Shown here: positions 18,992 to 31,000 of the stretch, piece by piece | How the letters are laid out: each line of letters starts with the position of its first letter | How positions within the stretch are numbered: position 1 is the stretch's first letter | Assembly: GCA_039566865.1 (NCBI GenBank) | Contig: CM076951.1 | Coordinates: 20,159,484 to 20,223,483, forward strand | Reading direction: 5' to 3' | From: Aurelia coerulea | Lineage: Eukaryota; Cnidaria; Scyphozoa; Semaeostomeae; Ulmaridae | Length of the DNA: 64,000 bases | Notes under the pieces: model-generated | Databases searched by the model: none | What the model saw: the letters and a program-made list of their open reading frames with translations, nothing else | What the model was told of the DNA's origin: nothing | Program-made: the position numbers and the translations under genes

Positions 18992-19598
18992 TACCGGGTG
19001 CGCCAAAATAAACTATGCACGTTTGGCAGGCCACTACAAATCGTACACTGGACCGATTTTGAAGATTTATGACTTAATCTTTAGCAGAAAGCCTGAATTA
19101 GATTCTAGGACTTTTTGCAAATTTTTCCGTTATCAGTTTTTAGAGCCAGAAGCGAGTTTCTTAAAGTTTTCCTTTTCGAAAACATTGAAAACGATAAAAA
19201 AACGTGGATCAAATTTTAAAAGATTCAGCATGAATGAACAAAGAGAAAACATTTTCAGGGGGATTTGGGGGTTTAGTATGAACTCTCGTACAGCCGATTA
19301 CAACTAATCGATTTCTAAATCCCAAATCACTACGAACAAGTTCTCTCTTTGCTCATTCATGTCGATTCTTTGGAAAACTTGATCGATGTTTTTGATCGTT
19401 TTCAGTGTTTTTCGAAAACTAAAATTGTAGGAAACTCGCTTCTAGCTCTAAAAACTGAAACTGAAAGCATTTGCAAAAATGCCAGTATGTAATTCGGGCT
19501 TCCTGCTAACGATTAAGCCATAAATCTTCAAAATCGGACCTGTTTACAATTTGTTGTAGCCTGCCAAACGTGCATAGTTTATTTTGGCGGACCTGGTA
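18992..19598. mobile_element. Foldback element with TA flanks, possibly mariner-like
   Basis: Arms of nearly 300 bp (18994-19285 and about 19310-19596) are diverged reverse complements; the outer words are CGCCAAAATAAACTATGCAC and its complement. The ends CCGGGTGCGCC and CCAGGTCCGCC (complement strand) are each bordered by TA, which fits a TA target duplication as in Tc1/mariner. No transposase frame remains. Confidence 0.7.
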
Positions 19599-19628
19599 TG
19601 ATATATTGTAGTCCAACGATAAATAAAT

Positions 19629-19667
19629 TGATGATGATGATGATTATTATTATTATTATTATTATTA
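19629..19667 (+). repeat. Microsatellite (GAT)n(TAT)n
   Basis: Runs of GAT followed by TAT, bordered by TAAATAAATTGAT on the left and ATCAATTTATTTA on the right, so the region is a hairpin. Such tails are common at LINE 3' ends. Two LINE relics of opposite orientation appear to meet here. Confidence 0.75.
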
Positions 19668-19689
19668 TCAATTTATTTAAAGTAGGCCT

Positions 19690-19711
19690 ACATATATATA
19701 TATATATATAC
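19690..19711 (+). repeat. Microsatellite (AT)n
   Basis: About ten uninterrupted AT units. Confidence 0.8.
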
Positions 19712-19929
19712 ATACAAGACATATATACATATAGATACAATAGCTATAACTAAGAGCTAATTCAAGCCTACTATCTAAAAAAGTAAAATTTGTAAGAAAA
19801 AAGTAAAAAATAAATAAAATTCCGAATGATTAAATACAGATACATTTTACAGATTTTTACAATGCTTTTAATATTTACAATGTTTTCTTACTTTTTTTTT
19901 CGGTAAATACAGCAGAAAATTTGATATCA

Positions 19930-21300
19930 GCTCAAGAACCCAACCTGTGCCACGAAAGGTCTGCATATTCTACAATTACATTCCTCTCCCCTCCAGGTTT
20001 TGATTTTCCTTTTGAAACTGGAGAGAGTATCTGACTATTTTAGGTCATTGGGAAGTGCCTGCCATAATCTACACCCAAGGAACGATATTGTCTCTAAGCC
20101 ATAGCACGTAGTGCGTGCTTGTGGCAAGGATAGGTTATGGCAGCCTCTTAACCCATAAGAAACCTGTTTTTCAACGAAAATGTCCTTCATGAAGCTGGGA
20201 TTAACCCTATCTGTACTGGGCGATTTTTTAGGTATTTTATACTGGGGGGGGGCGTTTTTCGCCCCCCGTCTTTTTCTCCAAAACTACAAAAGATATAACA
20301 ATAAGACTTACCCCTATTGTTCTTTAGACAATTGGCTATTCAAATATAACAATGACAATTATTAAGTCACGTGATTCGTTGCTAGGCAACCGAAAAACTG
20401 ACGAAAATTGGCAAATTTATACCTTCTTAACCAGAAAAATTCTATTTAATCAACCACTTAACCGATTTTCTCCAAATTTGTTTCAAATAGTAGGGAACAT
20501 GCCATAGTTCAAAAATACATACTTTGCAAAATTTTTTAGTTTCTATTTTTAGCACAATTAGCCTTAAATTAGCCTTTTGTTGTATGCATTTACTTTCATC
20601 GCAGGTTTTTGCCAGTCCTACCCTTTTATCTGGTAAATATAGACTCAAAATGAATCAAATTAATAAGATGAATCAAATTAGACTAAAAAAACTATATTTG
20701 ACACTTTTTTATTAGGTAAATGACGTCATAAAAGTGAATGACGTCATATATATTAAATTTTGCTGACATCAGCAAATATGAAAAAATTATATATTAAATG
20801 AAAGTACTCATCAAATGCAATTGAATGGTGCATGTTTGAGATCGATCAAGCAAACGACACGAAAACTACGGACATTTTAAGCTTTTTTTTGTTGACTACT
20901 CTCCAAATATGGTATTACTGTGGTCATATGATCAGTGGTAGAACAATGAAATGTTAAGAATTTAATTGCCTATGAAATTTGAGTAAAAGCCACCAAAACT
21001 GGTGGTTATATCTCTTGTCGTTTTACCGTAACGCAGCAAAGTCTGGTAGGGGGGGCCAAAAACGCCCCCCCCCCCCCAGTACAAATAGGGTAAAGGCTCA
21101 ATTTTGTCTTAAAGACTTCAGTCATTAGCAATTGCAAATTCCTTATGTGGAGTGGGACCGAATTGTCTCTCAGTAACATCGTATCAAGGAGAGGAGATGA
21201 TGAGAGGAGCCACCTTCTTAAGAATGATGTGGTAGCGGCAGTGATCTCATTGGTGTACTCGATTAAAAAACGTGACAATACAGAGATGAAATGCCTTCTA
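19930..21300 (-). mobile_element. LINE relic (minus strand), split by a TTAA element
   Basis: On the minus strand the pieces at 21095-21300 (NSVPLHIRNLQLLMTEVFKT, a typical LINE palm/thumb-to-tail segment) and 19930-20200 (traces of a G-x-x-L-W-q-x-L-P-N-D-like tail, in more than one frame) form the end of a reverse-transcriptase ORF. The break corresponds to the TTAA-bounded element between them. Frameshifts and stops show that this copy is old. Confidence 0.6.
20201..21094. mobile_element. TTAA-type (piggyBac-like) non-autonomous element, 0.9 kb
   Basis: Starts TTAACCCTATCTGTACTGGG and ends CCCAGTACAAATAGGGTAAA, an inverted pair in which the last TTAA has decayed to TAAA. Inner inverted blocks follow (GGGGGGCGTTTTTCGCCCCC on the left, GGGGGCCAAAAACGCCCCC on the right). 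CCCTAT-type ends with TTAA targets are typical of piggyBac-like or Kolobok elements. No transposase frame. It splits a minus-strand LINE relic. Confidence 0.7.
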
Positions 21301-21435
21301 TGAAAACATTTGATCAGACATGGAGTCAATTGTGAAAGATCATTGCATTACAGTAGGAGTGACACAGGATGGAGTCAGGGGTAAAAATATGACGTGATAA
21401 GATATGACGTACCACGTGCAACTCGTCGTCCACCC

Positions 21436-22096
21436 TGTCCAACCGGGATGTTCTTTTAACCGGACCCTACGACCCCACGACCCCGGACCATACGACCCCC
21501 GACCATACGACCTTACGACCCAAGTTTTACAAAATGTTATCATTATTTATAACTATTTAGTTTCAATTATATTTGATCATTTAGAATTTATTTTGCTATG
21601 ATGGAGATCTATCAAGCCAGGGTGTCGTATATTTGTGCGTGCAGTTTTCAAACGTAAACAATTTTAAATAACTGCGCACCAGTGACCTTTGTCCATGGGT
21701 ATTGTGGACACAATTTGTGTCGATCGTGTCCACAATACCTGGCCTAAATGTTACTAAATGAATGAATGTATTTCGTTACCTTGCTCGTCTTCATTTCATG
21801 AGTATCTCTGCGCTTTTGCCTCGGCATTCATTCTTGCTTACTCAACTTGGTAACGGCCTAAGATTTTTGAACAGTGCCGCGCTCTAAACTAGTTCCCAGC
21901 CCAGACCGCGCATTCCTCCCAATGAGTTGTTGCAATACACGCATCACGTGGCTCTTTCTTGCTAATCTCTATCACAGCAAAATAAATCTAAATAATAAAC
22001 TTGGGTCGTAGGGTCGTAGGGTCGTATGGTCTTGGGTCGTATGGTCCGGGGTCGTAGGGTCGTAGGGTCCGGTTAAAAGAACATCCCTGTCCAACC
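21436..22096. mobile_element. MULE-like element with 9-bp target duplication
   Basis: Element 21445-22087 (643 bp) has inverted ends of about 80 bp. The first 30 bp are perfect and start GGGATGTTCTTTTAACCGGA; they continue into repeated TACGACCC units. TGTCCAACC flanks both sides (21436-21444 and 22088-22096). Long inverted ends and a 9-bp duplication fit Mutator-like elements. The interior contains repeat S (21696-21862) and no transposase frame. Confidence 0.85.
21696..21862 (+). repeat. Dispersed repeat S, uninterrupted copy
   Basis: Matches 15261-15735 without the 292-bp insertion, so it serves as the empty-site reference for that insertion. Confidence 0.75.
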
Positions 22097-22203
22097 CTAG
22101 ATTCTCTCAATCTCTCATTTTCTTTCTGATGACGTACCACGTGCAACTCGTCGTCCACCCTGTCCAACCTTAGATGCTCTCATTCTCTTTCTTATGAGGT
22201 AGG

Positions 22204-22640
22204 GTAAAACGGGGTAAAGTGAACTACGGGGTAAAGTGAACTACTCAGAACATTCGCTCTTCTCTCCAAAAGTAAACATGCAATGATAAAACATGATTTA
22301 TGCCCAATGCTTTGTTACATGTGCTCTCAGAAAATAAAAACATTTTTGCAAAATAGTTCTTCCGGTTGGTGCAAAAAATCCCTTTACCCGTGGCAGTAAA
22401 AACAACCTCGAGAAATTATGCTTCTTAGGTTTGGGCTTCTATCTTTGTTCTTATTTTTTGACCCCAAGAAGAAATTGATTTCTATAATTGTTTTGCTCGA
22501 TTTTAAGCACATACCACGTGTTTACTTTTTCCAAAAGGAAAGGGCCAAGAAAGACTTTTTTGTCAGCTAACATAATATTTTAAAAGATCTACCGTTCAGT
22601 CGATATTTTGCTTCGACCGGGGTAAAGTGAACTACCCATG
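22204..22640 (+). repeat. GGGGTAAAGTGAACTAC words
   Basis: The 17-mer GGGGTAAAGTGAACTAC occurs three times, two adjacent near 22210-22245 and one near 22618-22636 bordering about 370 bp of AT-rich sequence. This may mark the ends or internal repeats of an unclassified element. Confidence 0.5.
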
Positions 22641-22949
22641 ACTTTTTATTTTCTCATGTGAACACGAAGTCAGATGAAGAAGACCTCATTTGCTTCATAA
22701 TTCTGCCTTCAGAAAATCATAATTTGCAGTATAATTTTTCGCTCTGGTGACACAGAAATGTATTCTGATACCAGCTCCCTGAGAAACCTCCAAAAATTTA
22801 ACAGCCTAAGTTTGACCTTCATTCAAAAATGCGGCTATTGATCCAAGAATGTTATTGGGATTTGATGAAGCAAGTATACCTATCGACATGGAAAGGATAA
22901 ATGGCCATCACTGTAAAATTAGATTATTGATAATTGTTATAGATTTATA

Positions 22950-23132
22950 ACTATTCTCACCCAAGGGGTCACTCTGAAATCTCAAAATAACGCATGAAAA
23001 CTCCATTCTTTACCCCCACGGGATCTGCTTAGCTATGTGTGTAGCCCCTTGAGGCTCAAGCAAGGTATTTAAAGCTTAGAATTGGTTTATTCCGTCTCTT
23101 TCTACGCAACAAGCAGTCACACGTGTAAAAGC
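22950..23132 (+). repeat. 183-bp repeat P with a TATA-like box, left copy
   Basis: Identical base for base to 56743-56925. It contains GTATTTAAAGC (about 23065), a plausible TATA-like box, followed about 30 bp on by a pyrimidine-rich stretch. The promoter reading is inference. The copy lies about 0.5 kb left of the first recognisable satellite monomers. Confidence 0.85.
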
Positions 23133-23618
23133 TCTCGCTTCAGTTATGTCGTGAAAGAACCGTCGCCGACATAGCCCAAGCCCTTTGGAGCAGGTACCTG
23201 ATATCGAAGTCGAAATATACTAGGCATTTATGAAGATGAAATACAACAGCCAGCTAACCAGGTAGCTGAAGTTTCTTTACAACGAGTTCGGCAAGCAGTG
23301 GAAAGCCAGCAGACCGAGCCAGTAGCAAGTGCTGTAAGCTAATATCAATATTCATTCTATCATTTAGGCCCATTTTTCAATCAATAATCTGCGTCTCGTT
23401 CGTTGTCTCGAACATCGTAGGATATCCCGCTCTTTACCTTACTATAGGTTTTATTATGCTTGCTTGGGCTTTATATGCGTTTCTTTGTGCGGGTTGCTCC
23501 ATTTATTTTGCAATGGAAAGCTCTCTCGGTATTTTTGCATAAAAACACAACACCACGTGCTGTTTTTTCAATGTGCCAGTAGGTCCCAGCTGCAAAAATA
23601 TTTCTTGTATAATTTTAC
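23133..23618. other. Unassigned, possible open exon-like stretch
   Basis: From about 23150 a frame without ATG runs to GCAAGTGCT|GTAAGC near 23333, a plausible splice donor. It is charged and Gln-rich (contains IYEDEIQQPANQVAEVSLQR). With a single exon-like frame and no homology, coding status is unproved. Confidence 0.2.
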
Positions 23619-23985
23619 AGAGACATCATTTAGCGACATTTTCGTAACAGTTGTAAAAAGGACTTTTTGATTACGAAGGGAGCTTTGTCTTACGTACATC
23701 TTTTTTTTTAAATTTCATCTTTTTGCCAAAATTTCATTTATAAGTTGAAGGGCACCGCTTATTAGCATAAATCTTCCTTACTGTATACAACCAAAGAGAA
23801 TTTTATTTGTCAATTTGAAGAGCACCGTCTAGCGTACATCTTCGTTACGGTAGCCAAATAGAATTTTATTTATGGATTTGAAAGAGCACTGTCTTGGGTA
23901 AATCTTCGTTACGGTAGCCAAAAAGAGTTTTATTTATGAATTTGAAAGAGCACCGTCTAGCGTATATCTTCGTTACGGTAGCCAT
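23619..23985 (+). repeat. Decayed satellite monomers, left edge
   Basis: About six monomer-length units can still be aligned to the satellite. The leftmost (about 23619-23680) keeps only TTTAGCG, TTCGTAAC and TTTTTGATTACGAA; those nearest 23985 are almost canonical. Divergence therefore falls from left to right, as expected at the edge of an array where turnover is ineffective. Confidence 0.8.
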
Positions 23986-24447
23986 AATGTGTGTGTGATT
24001 TGGTTGTTATATAATTTTATGTGGCCAGTGTCCGATGGAATTTTTAGTAAACATTTCTCGCTCCTTAAGTAATCTCTGTGTAACTCCCTAAAACCTAGTT
24101 GTTAATTTTGATTTATTTTTCTCCTTAGTTAATAAGTCGCTCCTAGCCACTTGGGGGTTTATCTAAAAACCTTTACACTCGGTCTGTGGCTGGGTTCCTT
24201 GTGGCTGGGCTGCGTGACCCCCTACCCTATTGCTAAGTTAATAAAACCTATTTATGAAATTAAATGTATTAAATATTGTTCTCTAATATTGCAAGATGTC
24301 ATTCTTTATCAACATTAAGCAGTAGGAGGGCGCTCAGCCCAGTCTCAAGGAACATCAGCAATGCAAATATCAAACGACCCTTGTGGGGATTCACTGACCT
24401 TTTGCAAGTCTTTCACATATTTAATGTTTTCCGCCAAATAATTTTTA
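23986..24447. other. Non-satellite block inside the array edge
   Basis: About 460 bp of unrelated sequence between decayed and canonical monomers, with an AATAAA at about 24240. Possibly an inserted element, or old flanking sequence trapped by array growth. No inverted ends or target duplication found. Confidence 0.55.
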
Positions 24448-27400
24448 AAGAGCACCGTTTAGCGTACATCTTCGTTACGGTAGCCGAAGAGAATTTGATT
24501 TACGAATTTGAAAGAGCACCGTTTAGCGTACATCTTCGTTACGGTAGCCAAAGAGAATTTGATTTATGAATTTGAAAGAGCACCGTTTAGCGTAAATCTT
24601 CGTTACGGTAGCCAAAGAGAATTTGATTTATGAATTTGCAAGAGCACCGTTTAGCGTATATCTTCGTTACGGTAGCCAAAGAGAATTTGATTTATGAATT
24701 TGAAAGAGCACCGTTTAGCGTACATCTTCGTTACGGTAGCCAAAGAGAATTTGATTTATGAATTTGCAAGAGCACCGTCTAGCGTATATCTTCGTTACGG
24801 TAGCCAAAGAGAATTTGATTTATGAATTTGAAAGAGCACCGTCTAGCGTACATCTTCGTTACGGTAGCCAAAGAGAATTTGATTTATGAATTTGCAAGAG
24901 CACCGTCTAGCGTAAATCTTCGTTACGGTAGCCAAAGAGAATTTGATTTATGAATTTGAAAGAGCACCGTTTTAGCGTACATCTTCGTTACGGTAGCCAA
25001 AGAGAATTTGATTTATGAATTTGCAAGAGCACCGTTTAGCGTACATCTTCGTTACGGTAGCCAAAGAGAATTTGATTTATGAATTTGAAAGAGCACCGTT
25101 TTAGCGTACATCTTCGTTACGGTAGCCAAAGAGAATTTGATTTATGAATTTGAAAGAGCACCGTTTAGCGTAAATCTTCGTTACGGTAGCCAAAGAGAAT
25201 TTGATTTATGAATTTGAAAGAGCACCGTCTAGCGTATATCTTCGTTACGGTAGCCAAAGAGAATTTGATTTATGAATTTGAAAGAGCACCGTTTAGCGTA
25301 CATCTTCGTTACGGTAGCCAAAGAGAATTTGATTTATGAATTTGAAAGAGCACCGTCTAGCGTATATCTTCGTTACGGTAGCCAAAGAGAATTTGATTTA
25401 TGAATTTGAAAGAGCACCGTTTAGCGTACATCTTCGTTACGGTAGCCAAAGAGAATTTGATTTATGAATTTGAAAGAGCACCGTCTAGCGTATATCTTCG
25501 TTACGGTAGCCAAAGAGAATTTGATTTATGAATTTGAAAGAGCACCGTTAGCGTATATATTCGTTACTGTAGCCAAAGAGAATTTGATTTATGAATTTGA
25601 AAGAGCACCGTTTTAGCGTACATCTTCGTTACGGTAGCCAAAGAGAATTTGATTTATGAATTTGAAAGAGCACCGTTTAGCGTACATCTTCGTTACGGTA
25701 GCCAAAGAGAATTTGATTTATGAATTTGAAAGAGCACCGTTTAGCGTACATCTTCGTTACGGTAGCCAAAGAGAATTTGATTTATGAATTTGAAAGAGCA
25801 CCGTTTAGCGTACATCTTCGTTACGGTAGCCAAAGAGAATTTGATTTATGAATTTGAAAGAGCACCGTTTAGCGTATATCTTCGTTACGGTAGCCAAAGA
25901 GAATTTGATTTATGAATTTGAAAGAGCACCGTTTAGCGTATATCTTCGTTACGGTAGCCAAAGAGAATTTGATTTATGAATTTGAAAGAGCACCGTTTAG
26001 CGTACATCTTCGTTACGGTAGCCAAAGAGAATTTGATTTATGAATTTGAAAGAGCACCGTCTAGCGTATATCTTCGTTACGGTAGCCAAAGAGAATTTGA
26101 TTTATGAATTTGAAAGAGCACCGTCTAGCGTATATCTTCGTTACGGTAGCCAAAGAGAATTTGATTTATGAATTTGAAAGAGCACCGTTTAGCGTACATC
26201 TTCGTTACGGTAGCCAAAGAGAATTTGATTTATGAATTTGAAAGAGCACCGTTTTAGCGTACATCTTCGTTACGGTAGCCAAAGAGAATTTGATTTATGA
26301 ATTTGAAAGAGCACCGTTTTAGCGTACATCTTCGTTACGGTAGCCAAAGAGAATTTGATTTATGAATTTGAAAGAGCACCGTTTTAGCGTACATCTTCGT
26401 TACGGTAGCCAAAGAGAATTTGATTTATGAATTTGAAAGAGCACCGTTTTAGCGTACATCTTCGTTACGGTAGCCAAAGAGAATTTGATTTATGAATTTG
26501 AAAGAGCACCGTTTAGCGTACATCTTCGTTACGGTAGCCAAAGAGAATTTGATTTATGAATTTGAAAGAGCACCGTCTAGCGTATATCTTCGTTACGGTA
26601 GCCAAAGAGAATTTGATTTATGAATTTGAAAGAGCACCGTTTTAGCGTACATCTTCGTTACGGTAGCCAAAGAGAATTTGATTTATGAATTTGAAAGAGC
26701 ACCGTTTTAGCGTACATCTTCGTTACGGTAGCCAAAGAGAATTTGATTTATGAATTTGAAAGAGCACCGTTTTAGCGTACATCTTCGTTACGGTAGCCAA
26801 AGAGAATTTGATTTATGAATTTGAAAGAGCACCGTTTAGCGTACATCTTCGTTACGGTAGCCAAAGAGAATTTGATTTATGAATTTGAAAGAGCACCGTT
26901 TAGCGTACATCTTCGTTACGGTAGCCAAAGAGAATTTGATTTATGAATTTGAAAGAGCACCGTTTAGCGTACATCTTCGTTACGGTAGCCAAAGAGAATT
27001 TGATTTATGAATTTGAAAGAGCACCGTTTTAGCGTACATCTTCGTTACGGTAGCCAAAGAGAATTTGATTTATGAATTTGAAAGAGCACCGTTTAGCGTA
27101 CATCTTCGTTACGGTAGCCAAAGAGAATTTGATTTATGAATTTGAAAGAGCACCGTTTTAGCGTATATCTTCGTTACGGTAGCCAAAGAGAATTTGATTT
27201 ATGAATTTGAAAGAGCACCGTTTTAGCGTACATCTTCGTTACGGTAGCCAAAGAGAATTTGATTTATGAATTTGAAAGAGCACCGTTTAGCGTACATCTT
27301 CGTTACGGTAGCCAAAGAGAATTTGATTTATGAATTTGAAAGAGCACCGTCTAGCGTAAATCTTCGTTACGGTAGCCAAAGAGAATTTGATTTATGAATT

Positions 27401-28049
27401 TGAAAGAGCACCGTCTAGCGTATATCTTCGTTACGGTAGCCAAAGAGAATTTGATTTATGAATTTGAAAGAGCACCATCTAGCGTAAATCTTCGTTAAGG
27501 TAGCCAAAGAGAATTTGATTTATGAATTTGAAAGAGCACCGTTTTAGCGTACATCTTCGTTACGGTAGCCAAAGAGAATTTGATTTATGAATTTGAAAGA
27601 GCACCGTCTAGCGTAAATCTTCGTTACGGTAGCCAAAGAGAATTTGATTTATGAATTTGAAAGAGCACCGTTTAGCGTACATCTTCGTTACGGTAGCCAA
27701 AGAGAATTTGATTTATGAATTTGAAAGAGCACCGTCTAGCGTATATCTTCGTTACGGTAGCCAAAGAGAATTTGATTTATGAATTTGAAAGAGCACCGTT
27801 TTAGCGTACATCTTCGTTACGGTAGCCAAAGAGAATTTGATTTATGAATTTGAAAGAGCACCGTCTAGCGTATATCTTCGTTACGGTAGCCAAAGAGAAT
27901 TTGATTTATGAATTTGAAAGAGCACCGTTTAGCGTACATCTTCGTTACGGTAGCCAAAGAGAATTTGATTTATGAATTTGAAAGAGCACCGTCTAGCGTA
28001 TATCTTCGTTACGGTAGCCAAAGAGAATTTGATTTATGAATTTGAAAGA

Positions 28050-31000
28050 GCACCGTCTAGCGTATATCTTCGTTACGGTAGCCAAAGAGAATTTGATTTA
28101 TGAATTTGAAAGAGCACCGTTTAGCGTACATCTTCGTTACGGTAGCCAAAGAGAATTTGATTTATGAATTTGAAAGAGCACCGTTTAGCGTACATCTTCG
28201 TTACGGTAGCCAAAGAGAATTTGATTTATGAATTTGAAAGAGCACCGTTTTAGCGTACATCTTCGTTACGGTAGCCAAAGAGAATTTGATTTATGGATTT
28301 GAAAGAGCACCAATTAGCGTACATCTTCGTTACGGTAGCCAAAGAGAATTTGATTTATGAATTTGAAGGAGCACCGTCTAGCGTATATCTTCGTTACGGT
28401 AGCCAAAGAGAATTTGATTTATGAATTTGAAAGAGCACCGTTTAGCGTACATCTTCGTTACGGTAGCCAAAGAGAATTTGATTTATGAATTTGAAAGAGC
28501 ACCGTTTAGCGTACATCTTCGTTACGGTAGCCAAAGAGAATTTGATTTATGAATTTGAAAGAGCACCGTTTTAGCGTACATCTTCGTTACGGTAGCCAAA
28601 GAGAATTTGATTTATGGATTTGAAAGAGCACCAATTAGCGTACATCTTCGTTACGGTAGCCAAAGAGAATTTGATTTATGAATTTGAAAGAGCACCGTCT
28701 AGCGTATATCTTCGTTACGGTAGCCAAAGAGAATTTGATTTATGAATTTGAAAGAGCACCGTCTAGCGTATATCTTCGTTACGGTAGCCAAAGAGAATTT
28801 GATTTATGAATTTGAAAGAGCACCGTTTTTGCGTATTACGGTAGCCAAAGAGAATTTGATTTATGAATTTGAAAGAGCACCGTCTAGCGTATATCTTCGT
28901 TACGGTAGCCAAAGAGAATTTGATTTATGAATTTGAAAGAGCACCGTTTAGCGTACATCTTCGTTACGGTAGCCAAAGAGAATTTGATTTATGAATTTGA
29001 AAGAGCACCGTCTAGCGTATATCTTCGTTACGGTAGCCAAAGAGAATTTGATTTATGAATTTGAAAGAGCACCGTCTAGCGTATATCTTCGTTACGGTAG
29101 CCAAAGAGAATTTGATTTATGAATTTGAAAGAGCACCGTCTAGCGTATATCTTCGTTACGGTAGCCAAAGAGAATTTGATTTATGAATTTGAAAGAGCAC
29201 CGTTTAGCGTACATCTTCGTTACGGTAGCCAAAGAGAATTTGATTTATGAATTTGAAAGAGCACCGTCTAGCGTATATCTTCGTTACGGTAGCCAAAGAG
29301 AATTTGATTTATGAATTTGAAAGAGCACCGTCTAGCGTATATCTTCGTTACGGTAGCCAAAGAGAATTTGATTTATGAATTTGAAAGAGCACCGTTTTAG
29401 CGTACATCTTCGTTACGGTAGCCAAAGAGAATTTGATTTATGAATTTGAAAGAGCACCGTTTAGCGTACATCTTCGTTACGGTAGCCAAAGAGAATTTGA
29501 TTTATGGATTTGAAAGAGCACCGTTTTAGCGTACATCTTCGTTACGGTAGCCAAAGAGAATTTGATTTATGAATTTGAAAGAGCACCGTTTTAGCGTACA
29601 TCTTCGTTACGGTAGCCAAAGAGAACTTGATTTATGAATTTGAAAGAGCACCGTTTAGCGTACATCTTCGTTACGGTAGCCAAAGAGAATTTGATTTATG
29701 GATTTGAAAGAGCACCGTTTTAGCGTACATCTTCGTTACGGTAGCCAAAGAGAATTTGATTTATGAATTTGAAAGAGCACCGTTTTAGCGTACATCTTCG
29801 TTACGGTAGCCAAAGAGAATTTGATTTATGAATTTGAAAGAGCACCGTTTAGCGTACATCTTCGTTACGGTAGCCAAAGAGAATTTGATTTATGAATTTG
29901 AAAGAGCACCGTTTTATCGTACATCTTCGTTACGGTAGCCAAAGAGAATTTGATTTCTGAATTTGAAAGAGCACCGTCTAGCGTATATCTTCGTTACGGT
30001 AGCCAAAGAGAATTTGATTTATGAATTTGAAAGAGCACCGTCTAGCGTATATCTTCGTTACGGTAGCCAAAGAGAATTTGATTTATGAATTTGCAAGAGC
30101 ACCGTTTTAGCGTACATCTTCGTTACGGTAGCCAAAGAGAATTTGATTTATGAATTTGAAAGAGCACCGTCTAGCGTATATCTTCGTTACGGTAGCCAAA
30201 GAGAATTTGATTTATGAATTTGCAAGAGCACCGTTTTAGCGTACATCTTCGTTACGGTAGCCAAAGAGAATTTGATTTATGAATTTGAAAGAGCACCGTC
30301 TAGCGTATATCTTCGTTACGGTAGCCAAAGAGAATTTGATTTATGAATTTGAAAGAGCACCGTTTAGCGTACATCTTCGTTACGGTAGCCAAAGAGAATT
30401 TGATTTATGAATTTGAAAGAGCACCGTCTAGCGTATATCTTCGTTACGGTAGCCAAAGAGAATTTGATTTATGAATTTGCAAGAGCACCGTTTTAGCGTA
30501 CATCTTCGTTACGGTAGCCAAAGAGAATTTGATTTATGAATTTGAAAGAGCACCGTTTTAGCGTACATCTTCGTTACGGTAGCCAAAGAGAATTTGATTT
30601 ATGAATTTGCAAGAGCACCGTTTAGCGTACATCTTCGTTACGGTAGCCAAAGAGAATTTGATTTATGAATTTGAAAGAGCACCGTTTAGCGTACATCTTC
30701 GTTACGGTAGCCAAAGAGAATTTGATTTATGAATTTGAAAGAGCACCGTCTAGCGTAAATCTTCGTTACGGTAGCCAAAGAGAATTTGATTTATGAATTT
30801 GCAAGAGCACCGTTTTAGCGTACATCTTCGTTACGGTAGCCAAAGAGAATTTGATTTATGAATTTGAAAGAGCACCGTCTAGCGTAAATCTTCGTTACGG
30901 TAGCCAAAGAGAATTTGATTTATGAATTTGCAAGAGCACCGTTTTAGCGTACATCTTCGTTACGGTAGCCAAAGAGAATTTGATTTATGAATTTGAAAGA

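Larger units (their letters stand above)
21404..22185 (+). repeat. About 70-bp tandem duplication split by a transposon
   Basis: ATGACGTACCACGTGCAACT…CCACCCTGTCCAACC occurs at 21404-21444 and again at 22130-22168, each followed by a TAGAT(T/G)CTCTCA-type segment. The first unit carries the 643-bp insertion after TGTCCAACC. Confidence 0.75.

Noticed and set aside
23150..23335. First exon of a gene driven by the 183-bp repeat
   Set aside because: The open frame lacks a usable ATG (the nearby ATG is followed at once by a stop) and no later exon was found. Kept only as a weak note.
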